Positions 7,242 through 15,042 of a stretch of DNA of 23,659 nt are shown piece after piece; the first letter of the stretch is position 1; each line of letters opens with the position of its first letter. Made by a program: the position numbers and the translations under genes. Below the pieces are notes generated by a model. That model saw only the letters and a program-made list of their open reading frames with translations. It was not told where the DNA came from and ran no database searches. The DNA is taken from contig JAEWNJ010000011.1 of the NCBI GenBank assembly GCA_023392795.1, positions 1 through 23,659 of the forward strand. Reading direction: 5' to 3'. Origin of the DNA: Candidatus Cloacimonadota bacterium (GTDB lineage: Bacteria; Cloacimonadota; Cloacimonadia; Cloacimonadales; Cloacimonadaceae).

Positions 7242-9722
7242 TTACTTTATGGCTATACTTACCATTTTGCCGGGGATCACGATGATCTTTTTCAGCTCGT
7301 GACCTTCCAGGGAACGCGCCACATTGTCCACCTTCAGTGCTTCAGCTTTCAGGGTTTCGCTGTCCATATCGGCAGGAACGTCCATTTTACCGCGCAGCTT
7401 ACCATTGATCTGGATCACGTAGGTTACGCTGTCCTGAATCAGATACTTTTCTTCATATCCGGGTAAGCCGCTTTCGTGCAAGAGTTCGTCAAACCCCATC
7501 ATCTGCCACAATTCTTCAGCCAGATGCGGCGCGAAGGGATACAGCAATTGCGGGATGATGCCGCAAGCTTCGGCATATACGGCCAGACCGTGCTTGTCCA
7601 GTTCGCCGGGATTCTTGATCGCCACGCAGTTGTTCAGATGTTCCATGATCGACGCGATGGCGGTGTTGTACTGCATACGCTGCAGGCTGTCTTCCAGCCA
7701 CCGTTTGGTGCAATGATGGGAACTGAAGAGTAGATTCTTCATCTCGGGAGAAAGCTTATCCACATCGGCTTCCAGTTGCAAACCGCGTTTGATGGCTTCC
7801 AGATTGCCTTCGATCAGGCGATGGATGCGCTTCAGGAAACGGAAAGCGCCCATCAGCGCGTCATCATTCCATTCCACGTCCTTTTCCGGGGGTGAGGCAA
7901 AGAGCAGATAAACCCGCAAGGTATCGCTGCCAAAGCGGTCGATGATGTATTGCGGATCCACCGTGTTGCCCTTGGATTTGCTCATCTTGGCACCATCTTT
8001 CAGCACCATCCCTTGGGTTAGCAGGCGCGCAAAGGGTTCATTGCCTTTCACCCAGCCCATGTCGCGCATGAACTTAAAGAAGAATCTGGCATACAACAGG
8101 TGCATACAGGCATGTTCGATGCCGCCGATGTATTGATCCACCGGCAGCCAGTAATTGGCCTTTTCCGGGTCGAAGGGCAGTTTATCGTTCTTGGGATCTG
8201 CGTAGCGGGCATAATACCAGGAGGAATCCACGAAGGTATCCATGGTGTCCGTTTCCCTCTTCGCGTCCATGCCACATTGCGGGCACTTCACATTCAGCCA
8301 TTCTGGAACGCTGAGTAGCGGATTGGAGGTGGTTTTCCCAACCTGAACGTTATCCGGCAAACGCACTGGCAAATCTTCATCGGGAACCAATACTACGCCG
8401 CATTTGGGACAGTGGATTACGGGGATGGGATTGCCCCAATAACGTTGACGTGAAATGCCCCAATCCCGTAGCCGGTAAGTCTTTGTGCCTTCACCCCAGC
8501 CATTTTCAGCAATCCACTTGGTGATCAGGGACTTGGCTTCTTCACTTGGCGTCCCGTCAAAATGGGCAGAATTGGCCAGAATACCGGGCTCTATGTAAGC
8601 TTCCTTCATCTCTTCCAGCTTCAAATTCTGATCTGGATTCTGGATCACAATCTGCATGGGAATATCGTACTTGCGGGCAAATTCAAAATCGCGCTGATCA
8701 TGCGCAGGCACGGCCATCACAGCTCCCGTACCGTAATCCATCAGCACGTAATTGGTGATCCAGATCTGTACCTTGTGTTTATTTAGGGGGTTTATGCAAT
8801 AGCGGCCGCTAAAGATGCCTTCCTTGGTGGTATCGGCACTGCTGCGGGCTACTTTATCCTCATTGATCACTTTCTTACAAAAGTCATGCAGGGCGTGGTT
8901 TTCGGGTTCCTCGGCCAGCCATTTCTGTACCAGAGGATGCTCCGGAGGCAGGGCCATGAAGGTGACTCCGTAAATGGTGTCGGGGCGGGTGGTAAATACG
9001 GGGATCAAGGTGCCGTCTTCTTCCAGGGGAAACTCGATGCGCGTACCCTCACTACAGCCGATCCAGTGTTTCTGCATGGTCATCACGCGTTCCGGCCAAT
9101 CGATAACGTCAGAGAAATTCAGCAGTTCTTCAGCATAATCGGTGATGCGGAAGTACCACTGTTCCAGTTCCTTCTGTTCCACTTCTGAGCCGCAACGCCA
9201 ACAGCAGCCGTCTTCCACCTGCTCGTTTGCCAATACGGTGTTACACTCTTCACACCAGTTTTGAAAGCTCTTTTTGCGGTAAACCAATCCCTTTTCATAC
9301 AGCTTTTTGAAGATGTACTGTCCCCAATGGTAATATTCGGGACGGCAGGTGCTCACCTCGCGTTCCCAATCCAGCAAAAAGCCCATGCCGTCAAATTGCT
9401 TGCGCATATTGGCGATGTTTTCCTCTGTGGTGAGTCTGGGATGTGAATTGTGGGTGATAGCGTAGTTTTCCGCCGGCATGCCGAAGGAATCGTAACCCAT
9501 GGGCTGCATTACATTGTAGCCTTGCATCAGCTTCAGACGGGTCATCGCGTCGCCGATGGAATAATTTGACGCGTGTCCGATATGGAGAACACCGGAGGGA
9601 TAGGGAAACATCGAAAGTACGTAGTATTTGGGCTTGTCTCCACCATCGGGAGCGGTGGCTATCTTACGTTCCTGCCAGATCTTCTGCCATTTGCTTTCTA
9701 TTGCGTTAAAAGAGTATTCCAT
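7242..9722 (-). CDS. leuS: Leucyl-tRNA synthetase
   Basis: Class I synthetase that charges tRNA-Leu. In the 826-aa form, HIGH is at 47-50 (PYPSGVLHIGH) and KMSKS at 579-583. A four-Cys zinc knuckle (CEEC...CCWRC, about 157-177) is present, as are the editing-domain threonine-rich motif TTRPDT (about 244-249) and AVPAHDQRD (about 337-345), and a second CPKC/CPQC zinc pair (about 438-484). The C-terminal anticodon-binding part is complete, so length is normal. I chose the ATG at 9722 because GGAG lies 6 nt before it and it gives the usual short lead-in (MEYSFNAIESKWQ). The in-frame ATG at 9734 adds MENS and has only a poor ribosome site. Confidence 0.97.
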   Translation of the reverse strand: MEYSFNAIESKWQKIWQERKIATAPDGGDKPKYYVLSMFPYPSGVLHIGHASNYSIGDAMTRLKLMQGYNVMQPMGYDSFGMPAENYAITHNSHPRLTTEENIANMRKQFDGMGFLLDWEREVSTCRPEYYHWGQYIFKKLYEKGLVYRKKSFQNWCEECNTVLANEQVEDGCCWRCGSEVEQKELEQWYFRITDYAEELLNFSDVIDWPERVMTMQKHWIGCSEGTRIEFPLEEDGTLIPVFTTRPDTIYGVTFMALPPEHPLVQKWLAEEPENHALHDFCKKVINEDKVARSSADTTKEGIFSGRYCINPLNKHKVQIWITNYVLMDYGTGAVMAVPAHDQRDFEFARKYDIPMQIVIQNPDQNLKLEEMKEAYIEPGILANSAHFDGTPSEEAKSLITKWIAENGWGEGTKTYRLRDWGISRQRYWGNPIPVIHCPKCGVVLVPDEDLPVRLPDNVQVGKTTSNPLLSVPEWLNVKCPQCGMDAKRETDTMDTFVDSSWYYARYADPKNDKLPFDPEKANYWLPVDQYIGGIEHACMHLLYARFFFKFMRDMGWVKGNEPFARLLTQGMVLKDGAKMSKSKGNTVDPQYIIDRFGSDTLRVYLLFASPPEKDVEWNDDALMGAFRFLKRIHRLIEGNLEAIKRGLQLEADVDKLSPEMKNLLFSSHHCTKRWLEDSLQRMQYNTAIASIMEHLNNCVAIKNPGELDKHGLAVYAEACGIIPQLLYPFAPHLAEELWQMMGFDELLHESGLPGYEEKYLIQDSVTYVIQINGKLRGKMDVPADMDSETLKAEALKVDNVARSLEGHELKKIIVIPGKMVSIAIK

Positions 9723-9776
9723 GCTATTCTCCATTCCGGCTTGTCGCCATTAGTATATAATATATCAATGTCTTGC

Positions 9777-9805
9777 ATTGTCTTTTGCCATAGAAGATTT
9801 GTCAA
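9777..9805 (-). promoter_or_regulatory. Probable leuS promoter
   Basis: Minus-strand TTGACA (9805-9800, perfect), 17-nt spacer, GACAAT (9782-9777, 4/6). This gives a leader of about 50 nt that contains a very A/T-rich run (9751-9765). I see no T-box specifier or antiterminator layout in a leader this short. Confidence 0.45.
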
Positions 9806-9972
9806 GACATTTGTGCTGAAGGTGGATCTCTGGCACGCGGATTACAGGGTAAAGAGTCACCCAAATCCGCATATGAATCTCTCTAAGAAGCCAGGCAAGC
9901 CCACCGGAATCGAGACCAGGACTGTAGGGCAGTTCCCTCCCTCCGGGAAACAGCTTCAGTTTACGGCAAGTG

Positions 9973-9998
9973 CCGGCATCAGTTTTGTCTGATGCCGG
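9973..9998. terminator. Hairpin downstream of the lipoprotein gene
   Basis: A perfect 10-bp stem, CCGGCATCAG (9973-9982) and CTGATGCCGG (9989-9998), with a TTTTGT loop, 19 nt after the stop codon of the minus-strand lipoprotein gene. There is no clear T tract on the minus strand, so it is a likely 3' end structure rather than a textbook terminator. Confidence 0.55.
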
Positions 9999-10016
9999 AA
10001 AGCTTTTGTTGCAGTC

Positions 10017-10793
10017 TTATTTGGGTAGCGGGTTCTCTCCCCTCAAGAGCTTTTCAATCCTTTGTTGATGGGGAGATTTGGTGTTCCAATGGTATTCTTC
10101 ATAGCGATATGAACTGATGAACCAGACCACTCCACCGTTGGTTCTTTGGTAGTTGCTGGCTTCCAGGTATACATCAAAGTCTTCATCCGGTTGATAATCG
10201 CTCCAGAGGCTTTTGTTGAAACTATGGGTTCTTTTGGTGGGCTTTAGCACAAATCCATAATTGTAATAGTAACTCCTATCGGTGTCCTCCAGGGATAATG
10301 AGATGCTCTGAGCCTGGGGATCGTCTGCCAGAGTCCAGTCCACCTCATAATTTTGGGCGGGATCAAAGGAGGGTGGATTGAGTACATATTCTGCTGGCAT
10401 CACCAGGCTTCCGGTTACTGTCTTACCTTCCAGCTTGATCTGGTAGACAATCTCTTCGTTAAAAGCCGAAGGCAGAGCTCCATTCAGATAATCCAGATTG
10501 ATGTCATACCAATAGTAGCCTGTGAGATTGTTGTAATTCATGTAATCAGGATTGACTCTATCGGTATTTATCCAGAGTTCTTCCAGCTTCTTGTTTGTGA
10601 GCAGAGAGCAATCAACATCGGTGTCATCCCTGTTCAGGTCTTTACCGTATTCCAGGATTAGGTAGAAGTCTTCGTCTGGATCCAATACTACTTCGGCAAG
10701 GGTTGGCACGCCACTGTCACCATCCCGCTTGTCACAGGAAATGATGCTCAGAGCCATAATCACGAGCATCAGTAAAATCACTATGCGCTTCAT
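10017..10793 (-). CDS. Lipoprotein of unknown function
   Basis: 258 aa. Residues 1-20 are a lipoprotein signal (MKRIVILL...SIISC, lipid-attached C20), so the protein is probably anchored in the inner or outer membrane facing the periplasm. The mature part is acidic and rich in Tyr, Asp and Asn, with aromatic stretches (GYYWYDINLDYL, SYYYNYGF) and likely beta-strands, but no catalytic motif I recognise. The C-terminal tail turns basic (HQQRIEKLLRGENPLPK). AGGAGG lies 4 nt before the ATG. It stands alone, with its own promoter-like sites and a 3' hairpin. It resembles small Cloacimonadota surface lipoproteins in composition only. No function is proposed. Confidence 0.85.
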   Translation of the reverse strand: MKRIVILLMLVIMALSIISCDKRDGDSGVPTLAEVVLDPDEDFYLILEYGKDLNRDDTDVDCSLLTNKKLEELWINTDRVNPDYMNYNNLTGYYWYDINLDYLNGALPSAFNEEIVYQIKLEGKTVTGSLVMPAEYVLNPPSFDPAQNYEVDWTLADDPQAQSISLSLEDTDRSYYYNYGFVLKPTKRTHSFNKSLWSDYQPDEDFDVYLEASNYQRTNGGVVWFISSYRYEEYHWNTKSPHQQRIEKLLRGENPLPK

Positions 10794-10854
10794 CTTTCCT
10801 CCTGTATTTTTGCTGCTTCAACGCAGCTTAATTGATATGTTAACTATATTTGTC

Positions 10855-10883
10855 AAAATATCCAAGCTTTGCTTTCTTGTCAA
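10855..10883 (-). promoter_or_regulatory. Promoter of the lipoprotein gene
   Basis: Minus-strand TTGACA (10883-10878, perfect), 17-nt spacer, TATTTT (10860-10855, 4/6). A second perfect TTGACA overlaps its downstream edge (10856-10851), with AATTAA at 17-nt spacing, so tandem starts are possible. The leader also has a small GCTGC/GCAGC hairpin (10811-10826). Confidence 0.45.
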
Positions 10884-10973
10884 GCAGGAATGCTCAAAGC
10901 AGCAGCAGATGCTGATCTGCCACTATGTTTTTCACCCCCAGATTCTTGCCTTCTTGTAGTTCGTACGCCTCCG

Positions 10974-11000
10974 ATACACCGGTCATACACCGGTCATACA
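10974..11000. repeat. 11-bp tandem direct repeat, about 2.5 copies
   Basis: ATACACCGGTC occurs at 10974-10984 and 10985-10995, followed by a partial ATACA. Each unit contains the palindrome ACCGGT. It sits about 90 nt upstream of the lipoprotein promoter, inside the roughly 400-nt interval 10794-11191. Apart from this repeat, the promoter and the long hairpin at 11080-11189, I see nothing in that interval. A spacing of about one helical turn would suit a protein-binding array, but two copies may be chance. Confidence 0.6.
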
Positions 11001-11079
11001 AAGCTATCACCATTGTTCGACCGGCTCATTACTTGCGTATCACCCAAAAGAAGGTAAGCGGTAGGTAGCGCCCCAATAA

Positions 11080-11189
11080 AAACCGTCTCAAATGAAAACA
11101 AAGCCCTTCCCTTCAATGAAGCCCGGGCACTATTTGTAAACAAGTAGTATGGGCTTCGGGGGATGGGCTTTGAACAAACAGGGCGGTTT
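11080..11189 (-). terminator. Long nested hairpin/terminator after the permease gene
   Basis: It begins 3 nt after the permease stop. Four nested arms pair: AAACCG (11080-11085) with CGGTTT (11184-11189), CAAAGCCC (11099-11106) with GGGCTTTG (11165-11172), GAAGCCC (11118-11124) with GGGCTTC (11151-11157), and ACTATTTGT (11129-11137) with ACAAGTAGT (11140-11148). On the minus strand the outer stem runs into TTTTT, as in intrinsic terminators, but the 110-nt size is unusual. Confidence 0.65.
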
Positions 11190-11191
11190 CT

Positions 11192-12475
11192 TTACCAGAA
11201 ATAGCGCATCAGGATATATGCCGTACTGATCACAATTGCCAGCAGGGCGAAGATGCCGCCGATCTTGGTATATTCCTTGAAGGAGATATGGTAGCCGTTG
11301 CGGTTGGCGATGCCGACAGCTACGATATTGGCAGACGCGCCGATGAGGGTTCCATTTCCACCCAGACAGGTACCCAGGGCCAGTGCCCACCAGATTGGGT
11401 GCATGGTATCCGGGTTGTTTATCAGAGTGCCCAGTTGTTTGATCACTGGGATCATGGCTGCCACAAAGGGCACGTTGTCGATGAAGGCGCTAAAGATACC
11501 CGATATCCAGAGAATGACCATGGATGTGGCCTTGGGTTCGCCGTGGGTCACTTTCATCACAGATTCAGCGATCATGCTGATAAAGCCTGTTTCCACGAGG
11601 GATTCCACGATCATGAAGAGCCCCATGAAGAAGAAGATGGTCACCCAGTCGATATCATTGGAGAGGATATGCTCCACTCTTTTCCGATCGGAGATCACCA
11701 GCAGGAAAAGACCCGCCGTCATGGCGACAGTGGCGGTTTCGATCATGATTACGCTTTGCAGGGCCAGGGCGATGAGCATCAGCACCAGGACAATGCCACA
11801 GATGATGAGTAATTTCTTATTCTTGATCAGGTTCTTCTCGTTGTAACTCATCAGTTTTGCGCGGTTCTCGTTTGAGACATGCATGCCCTTGCGGTACAGC
11901 AGCCAGATCAGGCCAATGGAAAAGATGGTGATAAAAATGACCGGCGGAGTGAGATTGATGAGGAAATCCATGAAGTTATAATCGGTGGCGCTGCCGATCA
12001 AGATGTTGGGCGGATCACCGATCATGGTAGCCGCGCCGCCGCCGTTGGAAGCGATAACCATGGTGATGATGAAGGGAATGGGGCTGATCTTCAGTTCACT
12101 GGCCACCAACAGAATAATCGGTACCAGGATCATGATGGTGGTTACGCTGCCCAAAAAGGCTGAGATGACGGTGGTCAGGAGGAACATCAATACCATGATG
12201 GCCAGGGGTTTGCCCTTGGCGATCTTGGCGAGCTTGATGGCCAGATACATGAAGACGCCGGTTTGGCGCATCACCGAGATCACCATCATCATCCCGATGA
12301 GGAAGAAGATAACGTTCCAGTCGATGGCGGCAAAAGCGATCTTCTGATGTACGATGCCGGTAAGTACGATGGCAAAGCCGCCCATCATGGCAGCCAGCAT
12401 TTTGTTGATCCATTCTGTGATAATGAGGAGGTAAGTAACGCCGAAAATGGCGAGAGCGATTAACATGAGAGTCAT
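11192..12475 (-). CDS. ArsB/NhaD-family ion permease
   Basis: A 427-aa inner-membrane protein with about 11-12 hydrophobic segments and two pseudo-repeated halves. Signature motifs of the ArsB/NhaD (ion transporter superfamily) fold are present: ATMIGDPPNILIGS (149-162), SAFIDNVPFVAAMIP (329-343), and GGNGTLIGASANIV (372-385) mirroring the first. Members include Na+/H+ antiporters of the NhaD type, arsenite pumps and anion carriers. No ars gene is nearby, so Na+/H+ or anion transport is more likely, but the substrate is not readable. It starts 3 nt after the stop of the EIIA-CBS gene, so the two are surely translated together and the partner is a probable regulator. A long hairpin follows the stop. 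Confidence 0.9.
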   Translation of the reverse strand: MTLMLIALAIFGVTYLLIITEWINKMLAAMMGGFAIVLTGIVHQKIAFAAIDWNVIFFLIGMMMVISVMRQTGVFMYLAIKLAKIAKGKPLAIMVLMFLLTTVISAFLGSVTTIMILVPIILLVASELKISPIPFIITMVIASNGGGAATMIGDPPNILIGSATDYNFMDFLINLTPPVIFITIFSIGLIWLLYRKGMHVSNENRAKLMSYNEKNLIKNKKLLIICGIVLVLMLIALALQSVIMIETATVAMTAGLFLLVISDRKRVEHILSNDIDWVTIFFFMGLFMIVESLVETGFISMIAESVMKVTHGEPKATSMVILWISGIFSAFIDNVPFVAAMIPVIKQLGTLINNPDTMHPIWWALALGTCLGGNGTLIGASANIVAVGIANRNGYHISFKEYTKIGGIFALLAIVISTAYILMRYFW

Positions 12476-12478
12476 TTT

Positions 12479-13381
12479 CTATGCCTTGATCACCTTTCGG
12501 AAGATGTCGCTGGCGGTTACCACGCCAACTAATTTGTGCGCATCATCCACCACGGAATAGAAGCGTTTGTGGTGCTGAATCATTTCAAACACTGCTTCGG
12601 GAATGGAGCTATCGGGATTCAGGAACTCCTCTTCTTTGGTCATAATGTCTCTCACGGTCAGAGTATCTTCCTGTTCAAAGAGCTTTTCCAGAGGCTCGTA
12701 TGACCTCAGGAAACTCACATTGTCCAGCATCATCAGATAATCCGGAACACCTACTTTCAAGAGATTCAGAATGCTCACTTCTCCCAGGTAGCGGTTGTTT
12801 TCATCCACCACAGGCAGGAATGATATCTCTTTTGAACACAGGATGGCGCTGAGCTCCGAAAGCTTGGCGTCGGGTGAAATCGTGATAGGTTCGCTTACCA
12901 TTACATCTCCCAGAGTAATCTCTTTTTTAATGCGAATATCCAGCTTGTGCAAACGATGCACCACAGCATGGCCGTCCCTCAGTTCTCCAAGCTCCCGCAT
13001 CAACGCGGCGTCCTTGGATATCTTCAATAAAGCAGCTACAAGATTCAAATAGATGTTTGATGAGCTCTTGTCCGTGATCACCAGACATACCCAATGAACC
13101 TTTTGCCCGTCAAAATCGATGGGATTCTGTAGAAAAGCCATGCCAATCATCGTGTCATGGAAATCCTCCATACGTATGTGTGGAATTGCGATTCCCGTGG
13201 CATAAGCGGTGCTGCTTTGACGGTCCCGTTCCAGAATCATCTGCATCAAACCCTCACCACAAACCGGTAGCCTGCGGTGGTGACAGATCCGTTCCACCAA
13301 AAGGTGGTAAATCTGCTCTCTGGTAAGCACTCTGTTCTCATGCAAAATGCTTTTGGTATCCAGAAGATCTGAGAGTAACAT
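12479..13381 (-). CDS. PTS EIIA (nitrogen/fructose-type) domain fused to a CBS pair, putative transport regulator
   Basis: 300 aa. Residues 1-150 are a PTS EIIA type 2 domain with the phosphorylatable histidine in TGIAIPHIR (H68), like PtsN and fructose/mannitol EIIA. Residues about 155-212 and 242-300 are two CBS motifs (DVMVSEPITI...FLPVVDENNRYLGEV; DIMTKEEEF...YSVVDDAHKLVGVV), which usually bind adenine nucleotides. No sugar-specific EIIB/EIIC lies here, so a regulatory rather than transport role is likely. It is 3 nt upstream of an ArsB/NhaD permease. By analogy with PtsN control of K+ transporters, it may gate that permease by phosphorylation and nucleotide state (inference). Its AGAGG ribosome site is in a hairpin loop. 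Confidence 0.9.
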   Translation of the reverse strand: MLLSDLLDTKSILHENRVLTREQIYHLLVERICHHRRLPVCGEGLMQMILERDRQSSTAYATGIAIPHIRMEDFHDTMIGMAFLQNPIDFDGQKVHWVCLVITDKSSSNIYLNLVAALLKISKDAALMRELGELRDGHAVVHRLHKLDIRIKKEITLGDVMVSEPITISPDAKLSELSAILCSKEISFLPVVDENNRYLGEVSILNLLKVGVPDYLMMLDNVSFLRSYEPLEKLFEQEDTLTVRDIMTKEEEFLNPDSSIPEAVFEMIQHHKRFYSVVDDAHKLVGVVTASDIFRKVIKA

Positions 13382-13399
13382 AAGATAAGCCTCTATCTT
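13382..13399 (-). promoter_or_regulatory. Small hairpin presenting the ribosome site of the EIIA-CBS gene
   Basis: Minus-strand AAGATA (13399-13394) pairs with TATCTT (13387-13382), leaving GAGGCT in the loop, directly before the ATG at 13381. The stem is A/T-rich and weak, so it is at best a mild translation modulator. Confidence 0.35.
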
Positions 13400-13407
13400 T
13401 TATATTT

Positions 13408-13458
13408 AAAAAAACAGGCGATCGTCGCATGATCCAGAGGTGTCAGGACTCTGCGACG
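13408..13458 (-). terminator. Rho-independent terminator of the porX operon
   Basis: CGTCGCA (13423-13429) and TGCGACG (13452-13458) pair, with a GAG/CTC inner stem. On the minus strand the hairpin is followed within 8 nt by seven T residues (13414-13408). It begins 21 nt after the porX stop. Confidence 0.65.
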
Positions 13459-13479
13459 AACGCCGGCGCTAGTATCTGT

Positions 13480-15042
13480 TTATCGTTTCTTTTTGCTGCG
13501 ACACGTAGCCACGGGCAGGATCATCTCTTCCATCGAGACCCCTCCGTGCTGGAAAGTGCCGTTGTATTGCTTTTGATATTGGTGGTATGAATTGGGATAG
13601 ATGAAGTAATAATCATCCTTGGCGAAGATGAAGTTATCCACAATGCTCTTTGAGGGCAGCCCGTAATCCGCGGGTTTCTTCACGAAAAGTGCGTGACGGT
13701 CGTTGGCAGTAAGGTTTTTGCCCTCTTTGTAACGCACGGTTACTGATGTATCGCGATCCCCGATTACCTGCGTGGCGCGGTTTACCTTGATGGAACCGTG
13801 GTCGGTGGAAATCACCACGATGGCATCCTGTTTGGCGATCAGCTTCAGCGCTTCATAGAGACTGGAATGCAGGAACCAATGCTTGGTAAAGGCACGCAAG
13901 CCCTCTTCATGCGGAATGGTCTCCTGGAGGATCTGATCCCGGGAACGGTGATGCGCCAGGAGGTCAAGGAAGTTATAGACCAGTACGATCAGGTTTTCCT
14001 TGTTCCAGGTATCGATCTTGCGCAGCACAAAGTTACCTTCATCCATATTGAATATTTTCACGTATTTGGATGTGGGATCGAGCTGATACCCCAGTTCGCT
14101 GATGTGTTCGTCCAAAAGCTGGTGTTCATTGCGGTTTCTGGAGTTATCCATCTCGGCGGAAGTAACCCAATACTCTGGGAAGCGTTTGGCAATATCGATG
14201 GGCAAGAGCCCACTGAAGATGGAATTGCGCGAATAGGGCGTAGCGGTTGGCAATATCGAGAAATAGATATCGAGCTGCTCATCAAACAATTCCTGAATGT
14301 AAGGCTGAATGGCCAGATATTGATCCAGGCGCATGCAGTCGATGATGATGAAGTAAATCGGCACATTCTCTTCGAAATGCGGCGCCACATACTGCGAGAT
14401 CATGTCAAAACTGAGGTTGGGACGCTCGTCGGTCTTCAGCCATTCTTTGTAGTTACGCTCCACATAGTTAGTGAACTCGGTATTGCAGTTGCGCTTTTCC
14501 AAAAAGTGGGTTTGACGCAGGCCGTCATCGTTCACTTCGTCGATGCGGAGTTCCCATTGTGCCATTTCGCGGTAGATATTGCCCCATTCTTCCCAATCGG
14601 GATTGTCAAAGAGGCGTTGATTGAGCTGCGCGATATAGCGGGTATATTGCTGGCCGATCTCGTTGGCTTTGATCTCGTCGGCTTGAAAGATCTTCTTGAT
14701 GGCCATGATGATCTGCGAGGGGTTGATGGGTTTGATCAGATAATCGGAGATCTGAGAGGCGATGGCCTTGTTCATCAGGCCCTCTTCCTCGCTTTTAGTG
14801 ACCATGATGATGGGGATGGCGTTATTGATGCGCTTGATCTCTTGCAGGGTGCTGAGACCGTCGAGACCGGGCATCATCTCGTCCAGTATCACCAGATCGT
14901 ACTTGGTATCCACCACCTTTTCGATGGCGTCTTCTCCGTTGTTGCATGTATCTACACTATAGTTTCGTTCTTCCAGGAAGAGGATGAATGGCTTTAGCAG
15001 GTCTATTTCGTCATCCACCCACAGGATTTTCATAAGCTTCAC
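13480..15042 (-). CDS. porX: PorX-type response regulator with PglZ (alkaline-phosphatase-fold) output domain
   Basis: 520 aa. Residues 1-120 are a CheY-like receiver with acidic pocket D10/D11, phospho-acceptor D54 (VILDEMMPG), T82 and K104 (YLIKPINP). A helical linker follows, then a PglZ domain (about 205-515) with the metal and catalytic residues of the alkaline phosphatase superfamily: D235 (IIIDCMRLD), a candidate nucleophile Thr in TATPYSR (T268), D360 and H364 (DLLAHH), D414/H415 (STDHGS) and H499 (FQHGG). Layout and N-terminus match PorX, which controls type IX secretion in Bacteroidota and whose PglZ domain has been reported to act as a phosphodiesterase. The GTG start overlaps the upstream stop (GTGA) and has GGAGG 7 nt before it. 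An in-frame ATG at 15033 is the alternative. No PorY kinase gene lies in the window. Confidence 0.9.
   Translation of the reverse strand: MKLMKILWVDDEIDLLKPFILFLEERNYSVDTCNNGEDAIEKVVDTKYDLVILDEMMPGLDGLSTLQEIKRINNAIPIIMVTKSEEEGLMNKAIASQISDYLIKPINPSQIIMAIKKIFQADEIKANEIGQQYTRYIAQLNQRLFDNPDWEEWGNIYREMAQWELRIDEVNDDGLRQTHFLEKRNCNTEFTNYVERNYKEWLKTDERPNLSFDMISQYVAPHFEENVPIYFIIIDCMRLDQYLAIQPYIQELFDEQLDIYFSILPTATPYSRNSIFSGLLPIDIAKRFPEYWVTSAEMDNSRNRNEHQLLDEHISELGYQLDPTSKYVKIFNMDEGNFVLRKIDTWNKENLIVLVYNFLDLLAHHRSRDQILQETIPHEEGLRAFTKHWFLHSSLYEALKLIAKQDAIVVISTDHGSIKVNRATQVIGDRDTSVTVRYKEGKNLTANDRHALFVKKPADYGLPSKSIVDNFIFAKDDYYFIYPNSYHQYQKQYNGTFQHGGVSMEEMILPVATCRSKKKR

Noticed and set aside
9723..9830. A T-box riboswitch upstream of leuS
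   Set aside because: The leader after the best promoter is about 50 nt, too short for a T-box, and no specifier loop or T-box sequence is seen.
10974..11000. A CRISPR array
   Set aside because: The repeats are only 11 bp with no spacers, and no cas gene is present.
11192..12475. An arsenite efflux pump (ArsB proper)
   Set aside because: The fold is shared, but no arsR, arsC or arsA lies nearby and the linked gene is an EIIA-CBS regulator, so a specific arsenite role is not supported.
13798..14997. A 399-codon open frame on the plus strand opposite porX
   Set aside because: It mirrors porX exactly in extent, has no domain signature and no ribosome site. The minus-strand frame carries all the receiver and PglZ catalytic residues.
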